DNA of 43,923 bases. Source: Lachnospiraceae bacterium. GTDB taxonomy: Bacteria; Bacillota; Clostridia; Lachnospirales; Lachnospiraceae. The translations under genes were made by a program, and so were the position numbers. Position 1 is the first letter of the stretch. Each line of letters starts with the position of its first letter. The stretch spans positions 1 to 43,923 of the forward strand of contig JAUNCZ010000026.1 in the NCBI GenBank assembly GCA_030526405.1, written 5' to 3'. The notes beneath the pieces were generated by a model that was not told the origin of the DNA, ran no database searches, and was given only the letters and a program-made list of their open reading frames with translations. Shown piece by piece: positions 7,569-15,723 of this stretch.

Positions 7569-8924
7569 TCACTTCTCCTTGATCACCTTTTTATAAGGAC
7601 TGATCATGCCCTCGTTAATCTGAGGACGAATTTTGTGTTTCAGCTTCTCATTGCTGAACAATGCACCCACCAGATACATCTTCAGAGCTGTAAACGGACG
7701 CTTCTGTGGGAAATCATAGAAGCCGTGTTCCTTAAAGAATCTGTGATCCTGCTTCATCAACCCGCGCATCAGGTAGATCAGATCACGAAAAATACGGATT
7801 CCTCCTACACCGTAGAAATTCTGCGGCTGTGTGTAGCCCTCCTCCAGGGCAAATGCAAGAGAAGCAGCCATCTGGTCGATGGACTGGTCCGTATCGCACT
7901 CGTCTGTGGCAACGCCACTTAAGTAATTGCCCCCGGCCTGCGCCCGTGCCTCGATGACGGTACGGAGATTCTCCTCGTAGCGATAATCACCGCTGATCAG
8001 ATAGCCCACAGGCTTACCCATGGATACAGTGCGGTGACCGTTGCAGAACTGCCTGTCATCGTACTGCTTCATATGCCAGCCCATGGAATGGCAGCGGATG
8101 CGGAACGCATAGACAATGGCAGATCCCGTGAGAATGTCATTTCTGAGGAAATCAGGAAAATGATCATCGTAGATACATGCCCCTGTGGAGGCACAGTTCA
8201 GACAGCCGATGCAGCCCCCCTTAAATGCAAACTCCCGGATGTTCACGATTTTGGTCCGGAAAGGAAACACGCGCTGGAAGCGCTGGATCATATCCTGTAG
8301 ATGGGAATCCTCTTTGTCGCAATCTGTCACGATCACAGCAGTATAATTGGTGGATTTCACCTTCATTTCCTCGTGATGCATGGACAGATTCACAGGCACC
8401 CGGATACCCTTATAGTGAGGAGCAGGGGGGAGCTCATAATAGTCATTTGCAATCTGCCAGGTTACGTATTTCATGAACTTGATAGCCTCTGTACGGCCCT
8501 TCTCAGTGAGAAGATCCTCCATATCAGCAGATAAGCCCTTCACCACCTTCATGCCCAGATCATGGAAATTCTCCTCCATATATCTGTGGGCAGTTACATC
8601 GTAAAAATGCTTGGAAGTTGTGATCTGGGTTACATATTTACCTGAAAAATCTCTTCCGCAGGTCTTTAACAGTTCCATAAAACGATGGAGCTGGCTTGGT
8701 GCCATAAAAGTATACACCGGATAAGAAAAAATAAGAAGATCAGCTTCCTCCATTGCATTCAGGAGATTTGTCATATCCTTCTCAAGAGTACGGATTCTGG
8801 AGCTTACCGGATAAATATGAAACTGATGATCCGGAAAATGCTTCTCAAGATAAAAAACAGTCTGCAGCGTGATACTGTTTTTCCCTTTTGGACTTCCGTT
8901 TAAAACTGCGATTCTCATATTCAC
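7569..8924 (-). CDS. Tandem flavodoxin-fold NAD(P)H-dependent FMN reductase-like protein
   Basis: This 451-residue protein probably binds FMN and moves electrons. The N-terminal domain (about 3-160) has the NGSPKGKNS phosphate loop and the SYPVYTFMAPSQL stretch of NADPH-dependent FMN reductases. A second flavodoxin-like domain begins near residue 193 (YTAVIVTDCD) and carries a four-cysteine motif, C238-x2-C241-x2-C244-x5-C250, like that of iron-sulfur flavoproteins. The second domain has lost an obvious phosphate loop, so it may bind a cluster rather than flavin. The start is GTG at 8924 with GGAAGGA 5 nt upstream; an ATG two codons later at 8918 is the alternative. It is monocistronic with its own terminator. 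Partner and substrate are unknown. Confidence 0.85.
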   Translation of the reverse strand: MNMRIAVLNGSPKGKNSITLQTVFYLEKHFPDHQFHIYPVSSRIRTLEKDMTNLLNAMEEADLLIFSYPVYTFMAPSQLHRFMELLKTCGRDFSGKYVTQITTSKHFYDVTAHRYMEENFHDLGMKVVKGLSADMEDLLTEKGRTEAIKFMKYVTWQIANDYYELPPAPHYKGIRVPVNLSMHHEEMKVKSTNYTAVIVTDCDKEDSHLQDMIQRFQRVFPFRTKIVNIREFAFKGGCIGCLNCASTGACIYDDHFPDFLRNDILTGSAIVYAFRIRCHSMGWHMKQYDDRQFCNGHRTVSMGKPVGYLISGDYRYEENLRTVIEARAQAGGNYLSGVATDECDTDQSIDQMAASLAFALEEGYTQPQNFYGVGGIRIFRDLIYLMRGLMKQDHRFFKEHGFYDFPQKRPFTALKMYLVGALFSNEKLKHKIRPQINEGMISPYKKVIKEK

Positions 8925-9020
8925 TACATTCCTTCCCGACGCAATAATGCCATACTGAATAACTATATCACATTTTTACGAAAATGCAAATAGGGCAGTT
9001 TTCATCTTCAGGCCAGACCG

Positions 9021-9071
9021 GGCGCCGGCGATATTTCCGCGTATATTTCTTTCGGAAATATCACCGTCGCC
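9021..9071. other. Long hairpin between flavodoxin-fold and aldehyde dehydrogenase genes
   Basis: A ~19-bp stem pairs GGCGCCGGCGATATTTCCG with CGGAAATATCACCGTCGCC, with two weak positions. It lies 25 bp past the aldehyde dehydrogenase stop. There is no T-tract on the minus side, so it may be an mRNA-end stabiliser or a factor-assisted terminator. Confidence 0.55.
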
Positions 9072-9095
9072 TGATTATTTCACTGAGATATCAAC

Positions 9096-10481
9096 TTATT
9101 TCAGGAACATGCGGATTATCTTCAGCATCGCACCTTTATACGGCTGGTAACGCATCGGCAGATCCAGCCAGGTCTTCTTATCCACAATAGATTTTGTATG
9201 GGAGAAGGTATCAAAACCAACCTTTCCGTGGTAGCTGCCCATTCCGCTCTCTCCCACACCACCGAAGCCCATGTAGTTTGTGGCCAGATGGATGATGGTG
9301 TCATTGACACAGCCGCCTCCAAAGGCACAGCGGGAGGTGAGGGTTCTGATGGTCTTCTTATCCTCAGAAAACAGATAAAATGCCAGGGGCTTCTGTTTGT
9401 CATCCAGAAGATCCGGAACAGAGGAAACATCCTCCACAGTGATGATGGGCAGTACAGGGCCGAAAATCTCCTCCTGCATAACTGCATCCTCCCAGGTAAC
9501 GTCCTCCATGACAGTGGGGGCGATCTGAAGAGTATCCGCATTACAGGTACCGCCCACAATCACCTTATCCTGATCAATGAGGCTCATAACACGGTTAAAA
9601 TGCTTCTGATTGATCATTTTTCCGAAATTTTTATTATTCAGCGGATTCTTTCCAAACTGCTTTCTGATCTGTTTCACCAGAGCCTTTTTGAATTCTTCCA
9701 CCACCGCTGCCTCGCAGAGTACATAATCCGGTGCCACGCAGGTCTGTCCGCAGTTCAGGAACTTGCCGAAAACAATACGTTTTGCTGCAAGACCGATCTT
9801 TGCAGATTTATCCACGATACAGGGGCTCTTTCCGCCCAGCTCCAGAGTGACAGGTGTCAGATGTCTGGCAGCCTTCTCCATCACGGTTTTACCCACGGCC
9901 TGACTTCCGGTGAAGAAGATATGGTCAAATTTCAGATCCAGAAGCTGCTGGTTCTCCTCTCTTCCGCCGTTAATCACCGCCACATGCTCCGCAGGAAAAC
10001 AGCTCTCGATCAGTTCCTTCATCAGCTCTGTGGTGGCGGGGGAATAGGCACTTGGCTTCACAATCACAGTATTTCCCGCAGCAATGGCACTGACAAGGGG
10101 ATCCATGGTCAGCAGAAACGGATAATTCCAGGGACTCATCACCAGAACATTTCCTTTTGGACAGGGCTTTTTGTAGCTTCTGGAGGCAAACTGCGCCAGA
10201 GGAGTCAGCACGGTGTGCTCCCTGGCATAGCTTCTGATATGCTTCAGCATATGGGAGATCTCAGACAGAGTCATTCCGAGCTCACACATATAGGACTCAA
10301 AATTGCTTTTTCCCAGATCCGCCTTCAGAGCAGCATTGATCCTGTCCTCATTGGCCAGGATGGCCTGCTGAAGCTTCTTCAGCGCCTGAATTCGAAATTC
10401 CACCGGCAGAGTTGACCCGGTCTTAAAATATGCTCTCTGAGCCTCAAGAATACCTTTGATAGATTCACTGTGTTCAGACAT
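9096..10481 (-). CDS. NAD(P)-dependent aldehyde dehydrogenase (class 3-like)
   Basis: The enzyme oxidises aldehydes to acids. At 461 residues it has the length of the short class-3-like aldehyde dehydrogenases. Visible catalytic residues are Asn119 in SPWNYP, Glu214 in LELGGKSP and nucleophile Cys248 in GQTC. The glycine motif TGSQAVGK lies near residues 191-198. The gene start overlaps the end of the upstream alcohol dehydrogenase gene by 8 bp, so the two are one operon and translation is likely coupled. Together they would interconvert an alcohol, its aldehyde and its acid. The physiological substrate cannot be read from the sequence. Confidence 0.95.
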   Translation of the reverse strand: MSEHSESIKGILEAQRAYFKTGSTLPVEFRIQALKKLQQAILANEDRINAALKADLGKSNFESYMCELGMTLSEISHMLKHIRSYAREHTVLTPLAQFASRSYKKPCPKGNVLVMSPWNYPFLLTMDPLVSAIAAGNTVIVKPSAYSPATTELMKELIESCFPAEHVAVINGGREENQQLLDLKFDHIFFTGSQAVGKTVMEKAARHLTPVTLELGGKSPCIVDKSAKIGLAAKRIVFGKFLNCGQTCVAPDYVLCEAAVVEEFKKALVKQIRKQFGKNPLNNKNFGKMINQKHFNRVMSLIDQDKVIVGGTCNADTLQIAPTVMEDVTWEDAVMQEEIFGPVLPIITVEDVSSVPDLLDDKQKPLAFYLFSEDKKTIRTLTSRCAFGGGCVNDTIIHLATNYMGFGGVGESGMGSYHGKVGFDTFSHTKSIVDKKTWLDLPMRYQPYKGAMLKIIRMFLK

Positions 10482-11688
10482 TATTCTCCTCCGTCATAAC
10501 CTGATAATAAAACTTCTGCAATTCCTTTGCATTCATCAGCACCGGCACAGGGTACAGAGGGTTGGCCTCTGCGGAAGCTCGTCTTGCCAGCTTCGGAATG
10601 TGTCTCTCCTGGATACCCCTGAGCTTTGTGGGGATTCCCATTCGCTTATTCATGGCACGGATCTCAGCGATAAATGCATTTGCCGCCTCCTCCGGATCGG
10701 TGTCTTTCTCTGCAATACCCGCTGCCACAGCCAGGTCCTTCAGCTTTTTCCAGGCAGCCTCACCGTACTCCTCAAGAACATTGGGGAGGATCACAGAGTT
10801 TGCCAGACCATGGGGGATATGATACGCGCCTCCCAACGTGTGGGCAACTGCATGAATATAACCCACATAGGACTGGGAGAAGGCATTTCCCGCCAGAAAT
10901 GCTGCCTGCAGCATGTTTCTTCTTGCCTCTTCATTCTCCGGCTCTCTGCAGGCAGTCTCAATATTTGAAAAAATGAGACTGGTGGCAGTTAATGCATCTC
11001 TTCTTGTCTCCCTGGTGGTGGAATTACCAATGTAGGCCTCCACAGCATGGGTGAGCGCATCCATTCCGGTGGTGGCAGTCAGATGTTTGGGCAGAGAATA
11101 GGTCACCTTTGGCTCCAGCACCGCCATCCTGGGAATCAGAGGAAAGTCATTGATGGGATATTTATAATGGGTGGCCTCATCTGTGATCACCGCAGCCAGA
11201 GTCACCTCACTGCCGGTACCGGCGGTGGTGGGGATAGCCACCAGAAGGGGCAGTCTTCTGCGAACCTTGAGAATTCCCCTCATCTGCTTCAGAGTCTTGT
11301 TGGGGTTTGCCAGACGGGCACCGCAGGCCTTGGCACAGTCGATGGAGGAGCCACCGCCAAAGGCAACAATGGCCTCACACTCCTCCCAGATAAAAAGTCC
11401 CATGGCCTCCTCCACGTTTTCAGCGGTAGGATTGGGACAGGTGCCGTCATAGACCACCACCTCAACGCCATTTTCCGGGAGAACAGTCTCAATATCTTTT
11501 GTGAGACCGTTGTTTCGGAGCATTTTGTCGGTAACAAGGAGAATCTTTGAAACTCCCTTGTCCTTCAGAGCATCCGGAAGCTCCTGAATGGAATCAAGGA
11601 TTTTTGGTTTTCTGTAGGGAAGCACCGGCAGTGCCAGCTTAAATGCCGTCTGAAAGGTACGGCAGTAGATTTTCTGTAAAATATGCAT
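10474..11688 (-). CDS. Iron-containing alcohol dehydrogenase
   Basis: This is a group III metal-dependent alcohol dehydrogenase that reduces aldehydes or oxidises primary alcohols with NAD(P). It has 404 residues. The nucleotide-binding motif GGGSSIDCAKA is near 111-121. By the family pattern the metal ligands are Asp210 and His214 (GMDALTHA), His279 and His293 (PHG). The N-terminal ~25 residues form an extension ahead of the Rossmann-like domain. The gene is first in a two-gene operon with the aldehyde dehydrogenase. The start is ATG at 11688 with AAGGA about 11 nt upstream. A 33-bp repeat array lies upstream. Confidence 0.95.
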   Translation of the reverse strand: MHILQKIYCRTFQTAFKLALPVLPYRKPKILDSIQELPDALKDKGVSKILLVTDKMLRNNGLTKDIETVLPENGVEVVVYDGTCPNPTAENVEEAMGLFIWEECEAIVAFGGGSSIDCAKACGARLANPNKTLKQMRGILKVRRRLPLLVAIPTTAGTGSEVTLAAVITDEATHYKYPINDFPLIPRMAVLEPKVTYSLPKHLTATTGMDALTHAVEAYIGNSTTRETRRDALTATSLIFSNIETACREPENEEARRNMLQAAFLAGNAFSQSYVGYIHAVAHTLGGAYHIPHGLANSVILPNVLEEYGEAAWKKLKDLAVAAGIAEKDTDPEEAANAFIAEIRAMNKRMGIPTKLRGIQERHIPKLARRASAEANPLYPVPVLMNAKELQKFYYQVMTEENNV

Positions 11689-11740
11689 GGTACTAACATC
11701 CTTCTTAACTCAGACAACTGAACTACACTTCTATGTATAC

Positions 11741-11847
11741 ATGAACAGGGAAATTGACCATCGGTTCAGAATACATAATAGTCAGATTGACCATCGGTTC
11801 AGAATACATGAACAGTCATATTGATTATCGGTCAGAATACATAACAG
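11741..11847. repeat. Three tandem ~33-bp repeats upstream of the alcohol dehydrogenase operon
   Basis: Copies at 11741-11774, 11775-11807 and 11808-11840 each contain ATTGA followed by ATCGGT(T)CAGAATAC; a fourth is truncated at 11841-11847. They lie 53 bp or more upstream of the dehydrogenase start, where promoter or operator elements would be. The adjacent 11848-11928 is AT-rich and shows no gene. Confidence 0.7.
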
Positions 11848-11928
11848 AACTATAGTTCAGATTTAAAAATGTTTTACAATAAAAATATATCATTTGCGAC
11901 AGGGAAAGGCAAGTGTATCACTGATGCA

Positions 11929-12022
11929 GAAAAACCACAGTTGGTGGCTGTAACAGTAATACAGGTAGGGGCTCCGCTGTTTATCAGCGAAGCCCCTACC
12001 CGTTCTGCTCATCCTGTTACAG
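11929..12022 (-). terminator. Compound hairpin, possible terminator of the SPFH/RHH unit
   Basis: An outer stem CTGTAACAG/CTGTTACAG (11948-11956 and 12014-12022) encloses a strong inner stem GGTAGGGGCT with AGCCCCTACC (11964-12000). On the minus strand it is followed by a small CCAC/GTGG hairpin and TTTTT. It lies 62 bp beyond the RHH gene stop. The elaborate structure could also be a small structured RNA. Confidence 0.5.
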
Positions 12023-12084
12023 TCATTTCTATTAGCCTGTTATCCCATTTCCGGTCATTGCTATGCTATTGACTGATATTCCAG

Positions 12085-12279
12085 TTATATATCCAGCTTT
12101 GGGGGAACGTCGATCTCCTCCCCCACATATTTTCCGTTTTTCTTCCGCTGTCTCACACATTCTGTCAGCAGATACTCAATCTGGCCGTTGACAGATCGGA
12201 AATCATCTTCAGCCCATGCGGCGATATCGGCATACAGCTTTTCCGACAAGCGAAGCGGAATCTGTTTTTTTGGTGCCAT
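12085..12279 (-). CDS. Small ribbon-helix-helix (Arc-like) DNA-binding protein
   Basis: This 64-residue protein has the layout of an Arc/MetJ-type ribbon-helix-helix: a basic strand (KKQIPLRLS) followed by two short helices (EKLYADIAAWAEDDF and SVNGQIEYLLTECVRQRKK). It probably dimerises and binds an operator. It follows the SPFH gene on the same strand after 83 bp. No toxin gene is next to it, so I do not call it an antitoxin. The start has AGGAAG 7 nt upstream. Confidence 0.75.
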   Translation of the reverse strand: MAPKKQIPLRLSEKLYADIAAWAEDDFRSVNGQIEYLLTECVRQRKKNGKYVGEEIDVPPKLDI

Positions 12280-12362
12280 GGCAATTCTTCCTGTTCCGTA
12301 CTGATACTATATGCAATATAAGATATACTCCCTGGTTATGTAATCCAGGTTTCCTGCATATT

Positions 12363-13394
12363 TTAGTACAGACTTCCGGAATTTACAACCGGCTGTGCAT
12401 CGTGGTTGCCGCAGAGAACCACCAACAGGTTGGAAACCATAGCTGCCTTGCGCTCCTCGTCCAGCTGAACAAGCTCCTTCTCGCTGAGTCGCTCAAGAGC
12501 CATTTCCACCATACCCACAGCACCGTCAACGATCATCTTTCTTGCATCGATGATGGCAGAGGCCTGCTGTCTCTGGAGCATAACAGAGGCAATTTCCGGG
12601 GCATATGCCAGATAGGTGATGCGAGCTTCCATCACTTCAATACCTGCATCCATAACCTTGGACTGAATCTCGTCCTTAATTCGGGTTGCAACCACCTCGG
12701 CGGAGCCTCTTAAACTGCCCTCGTCGGCATTACCATCCCCTGTGGTGTCCACACCCTGGGCCACATCATAGGGATAGATACGAACAATATTTCTGAGAGC
12801 AGAATCACACTGCAGTGACAGGTATTCCTTGTAATTGTCCACGTTAAACACTGCCTTGGCTGTGTCTGTTACCCGCCAGATAACGGCAATACCAATCTCC
12901 ACAGGATTTCCCAGACAATCATTGATCTTCTGTCTTCCATTGTTTAATGTCATTGCCTTCAGAGAGATCTTCTTGCTGACAGCCTCAGCACCGGTTTTCG
13001 ATGCACCCCCCAGATTCAGCTGAAGACCACTGAGCTTTGTCTCCCCAGTCTCACCACTCTGGGCAAGCTTTGTGTTGGCTGCAGGGTTTACTGCAGAACA
13101 GAAAGGATTCACAAAGTAGAAACCAGGCTCTCTTAAGGTACCCTTGTAATTACCAAAGAGTGTAAGCACCAGGGCCTCCTGTGGTTTGATCACCTTCAGT
13201 CCACAAAGAGGAATCCAGCCAAGGGCATCAATAAGGATTCCAAGAACCAGCATGGGAACACCGATCATGGGTCTGTACTGATCGATCTTCATCCCGCCAA
13301 GCACGATCAGGAATACGCCACCTATCAGAGCTACAATGTTCAGAAGCAGCACAGGCATACCAAGCTTCTTGTCTGTATAGATTTTCTCTGTCAT
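12363..13394 (-). CDS. SPFH/Band 7 (stomatin-like) membrane protein
   Basis: This 343-residue protein belongs to the SPFH superfamily, which forms membrane-associated oligomers in ordered lipid regions. Two hydrophobic segments lie at about 13-34 and 42-65. The Band 7 domain follows, starting with the GLKVIKPQEALVLTLFGNYKG stretch and including EPGFYFVNPF and VIWRV. A coiled-coil-like region (about 270-320) contains QRQQASAIIDARK, typical of SPFH tails. The start has AGGAGG at 8 nt. A small RHH gene follows. The role is probably membrane organisation or protease regulation, inferred from the family. Confidence 0.92.
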   Translation of the reverse strand: MTEKIYTDKKLGMPVLLLNIVALIGGVFLIVLGGMKIDQYRPMIGVPMLVLGILIDALGWIPLCGLKVIKPQEALVLTLFGNYKGTLREPGFYFVNPFCSAVNPAANTKLAQSGETGETKLSGLQLNLGGASKTGAEAVSKKISLKAMTLNNGRQKINDCLGNPVEIGIAVIWRVTDTAKAVFNVDNYKEYLSLQCDSALRNIVRIYPYDVAQGVDTTGDGNADEGSLRGSAEVVATRIKDEIQSKVMDAGIEVMEARITYLAYAPEIASVMLQRQQASAIIDARKMIVDGAVGMVEMALERLSEKELVQLDEERKAAMVSNLLVVLCGNHDAQPVVNSGSLY

Positions 13395-13562
13395 AACAAT
13401 ACCTCCTGTTAGTAAATAAGAAATGTATATATGATATCTTTTTGATATCTCTATTATATCCTTATAACTACAAAAATCAAGTGTTGCAATAGAGAAAAAT
13501 GTGTCTGTTTTTCAGCAAAAATTACACATGCATTATTTACCAGAGAGACTTCTTTGTAACAG

Positions 13563-13598
13563 AAAGGGATGCCGCAGCTATTCTGCGGCATCCCTTTT
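13563..13598. terminator. Convergent hairpin terminator
   Basis: A perfect GGGATGCCGCAG/CTGCGGCATCCC stem with a 5-nt loop is flanked by AAA and TTTTT, so it could work in both directions. It lies 10 bp after the nucleotidyltransferase stop at 13608. Confidence 0.8.
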
Positions 13599-13607
13599 TC
13601 TGATATC

Positions 13608-14543
13608 TTACGCCATAGGTTTATAGAGATCACTGTACAGCTCGTTCTGGTATACACCATCGGCAATGAGCTTGTTAAATGCCTCCACAACCTGTGCCTT
13701 ATCCTCCTTGTAGGTTACACCGAACCACTCATCGGAGGTCTCAAGCACATCTACTGTTACCCTCTTCATCTTCAGAAGCTTGCCCACAAGAATCGGCAGA
13801 AGATACTCAGCCTTCAGCGGATCTGCGGCAACGTCATTCTTGAAGAACTCGATAAAACGCTCCTTCAGAATGTCGATGAAGCCCTCTTTCAGTCCCCACA
13901 TATTCATGGAAACAAAGCCGTTTGGATCCAGTACCTGATCCCCGGAAGCAGCTCCATCCTCGGTTTTACGGATCTCCTTAGTCTCAACAATATCCAGCAG
14001 ACGTCCTCTTTCATCTACCTTGCAGACACCACGGGTAACGGTACCGTGATCGGAAAGAGTGTTCTTCAGGATAAAGCCTGCCATGCAGTAGCTTAACGGA
14101 TCCTCGTTGGTAACCAGGAAGTCATGAACCTTTCTGAATGCTTCCTTTCCATAGTAATCGTCTGCATTGATTACGCAGAACGGGCAATCCAGCACATCTC
14201 TTGCCGCCAGAACCGCCTGTCCGGTACCCCATGGTTTGGTACGGTCTTCCGGAACAGTGAAGCCCTCAGGAATATCGTCTTTCTTCTGGAAACAGTATTC
14301 AACCTTAATTCCGTACAGCACACACATATGCTCAATTCTGTTTCCCATGATCTCTTTAAAGAAATCATAAATGTCTTCTCTGATAATGAATACAATCTTA
14401 TCAAAGCCTGCATCGATGGCATCGTGGATTGAATAATCCATAATGCACTCCCCGTTAGGTCCTACAACCTCCAGCTGCTTAATGCCACCGCTGTAACGGG
14501 AACCAATGCCTGCTGCCATGATTACAAGTGCAGTTTCTCTCAC
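13608..14543 (-). CDS. Nucleotidyltransferase family protein (GT-A fold, sugar-1-phosphate type)
   Basis: The protein has the N-terminal MAAGIGSRYSGG-K glycine-rich motif of NTP transferases that make NDP-sugars, followed by the metal-binding INADDYYG motif and a WGTGQAVLAAR stretch. It would join a nucleoside triphosphate to a phosphorylated sugar or similar substrate. I place the start at GTG 14543 (311 residues) because AGGAGG lies 8 nt upstream; the longer frame from 14582 begins upstream of this ribosome site. It is not in an obvious sugar operon, so its substrate is open. Confidence 0.85.
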   Translation of the reverse strand: MRETALVIMAAGIGSRYSGGIKQLEVVGPNGECIMDYSIHDAIDAGFDKIVFIIREDIYDFFKEIMGNRIEHMCVLYGIKVEYCFQKKDDIPEGFTVPEDRTKPWGTGQAVLAARDVLDCPFCVINADDYYGKEAFRKVHDFLVTNEDPLSYCMAGFILKNTLSDHGTVTRGVCKVDERGRLLDIVETKEIRKTEDGAASGDQVLDPNGFVSMNMWGLKEGFIDILKERFIEFFKNDVAADPLKAEYLLPILVGKLLKMKRVTVDVLETSDEWFGVTYKEDKAQVVEAFNKLIADGVYQNELYSDLYKPMA

Positions 14544-14689
14544 TAGTTCTTCCTCCTGTAATTTCGAAAACCTTCGTATCAACGTCGAATCTATGTATAA
14601 TCACATAAATACATAGTAATATACGGTAATAATAACACAATTCCATAGGTTGTGCCATGTAAAAACAATGGGTTCCTGAAAATGAACAA

Positions 14690-15601
14690 TCAATAACAAT
14701 TCCCACTGCATCCGTCAGGAAAGATCATTTCCTTCATTTTCCGGATGTAGGACTGTTCATCCGGTGCCTGCTCCAGTATTTCCAGGGCGGTGCGGATCGC
14801 AGAGAGATCCTCCAGTGTGGACTCCGTGTCATTGCCACGACTCACAAGCTTCAGATGGGTAATACCGATCTGTCTGTATTTCCACAGCCTGCAAAGCCCG
14901 CAGCCGGATTCCCCGGGAACAGAGAAATCCTCATGGTCTTCCTCATACCCAGGTCTGTTGTATCCCGGGATTTCCCCCTCCTCAGCAAAAAGACGATAGG
15001 GAATCCTGCAGGCGTGACACAGCTCGTCGCAGTGAAGAGAATTGCAGTAGGCCCCGGTGTAATGGCATTTTTCATTCAGGAGAAATGCCTCATACTCAAA
15101 ATCAGGAAATCTCTGGATCATGGACTCCATCTCCTCCACTTTTGTCTGCCGTGGGAAGATGATCCTGGTCACCCCCATAGACTTCATATCAGCAAGAATC
15201 AGATGATTCAGCTCCCCGTATTCTCCGCTGAGATGCACCCGATGCTGACAGAGCAGCTCTGCCAGAGCACCATCGGCAACGATGTAATCCTCATATCCAA
15301 GATCGGCACATTCTCTGACCATGGAAACGATCAAACTTCTCTGCTCCGGCGTAAAATCCAGGGCATTCAGGGCAATGGTTACAGGCACCCCTGCATCCCT
15401 CACCATATCCCGCAGGATCAGCAGCTCGCTCATGGACCCGATCTGCACATTGTAAAAACGTACCTCCCGCCTGTTCAAAGAGTCGTAAGGAGCCTGCTCT
15501 CTCCATTGAAGGGGTACATACCCGATAAACAGTTCTCCTGCTCCGGCCTCCACAAAGGGAAGATAGTCATCCACCGATCCAAGACCAGCAACAATAATCA
15601 T
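14690..15601 (-). CDS. U32 family peptidase-like protein
   Basis: This 303-residue protein has a TIM-barrel-like N-terminal part (MIIVAGLGSVDDY, GAGELFIGY, VTIALNALD) and a cysteine-rich region from about 190 to 250 (KCHYTGAYC, CDELCHAC, CGLC). That pattern is like U32 proteins, in which conserved cysteines can hold an iron-sulfur cluster. U32 members include tRNA and rRNA hydroxylation factors and UbiU/UbiV, so 'peptidase' is a family label and not a demonstrated activity. The gene lies 122 bp after the 563-residue protein gene on the same strand. I infer a shared anaerobic role. Confidence 0.75.
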   Translation of the reverse strand: MIIVAGLGSVDDYLPFVEAGAGELFIGYVPLQWREQAPYDSLNRREVRFYNVQIGSMSELLILRDMVRDAGVPVTIALNALDFTPEQRSLIVSMVRECADLGYEDYIVADGALAELLCQHRVHLSGEYGELNHLILADMKSMGVTRIIFPRQTKVEEMESMIQRFPDFEYEAFLLNEKCHYTGAYCNSLHCDELCHACRIPYRLFAEEGEIPGYNRPGYEEDHEDFSVPGESGCGLCRLWKYRQIGITHLKLVSRGNDTESTLEDLSAIRTALEILEQAPDEQSYIRKMKEMIFPDGCSGNCY

Positions 15602-15723
15602 ATCAATGCAATCCTCTCATTTCTCACAGAATATTCCTGTTTCCTTCCGAATTCACGCCGACTCCCGGGATCTTCTATCATGATTCAAAACAGAACCCAT
15701 GTTCTTTTTGCCTCATCCGATAA

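Noticed and set aside
12085-12279. Toxin-antitoxin module
   Set aside because: The RHH protein has no toxin-like neighbour; the adjacent gene is an SPFH membrane protein.
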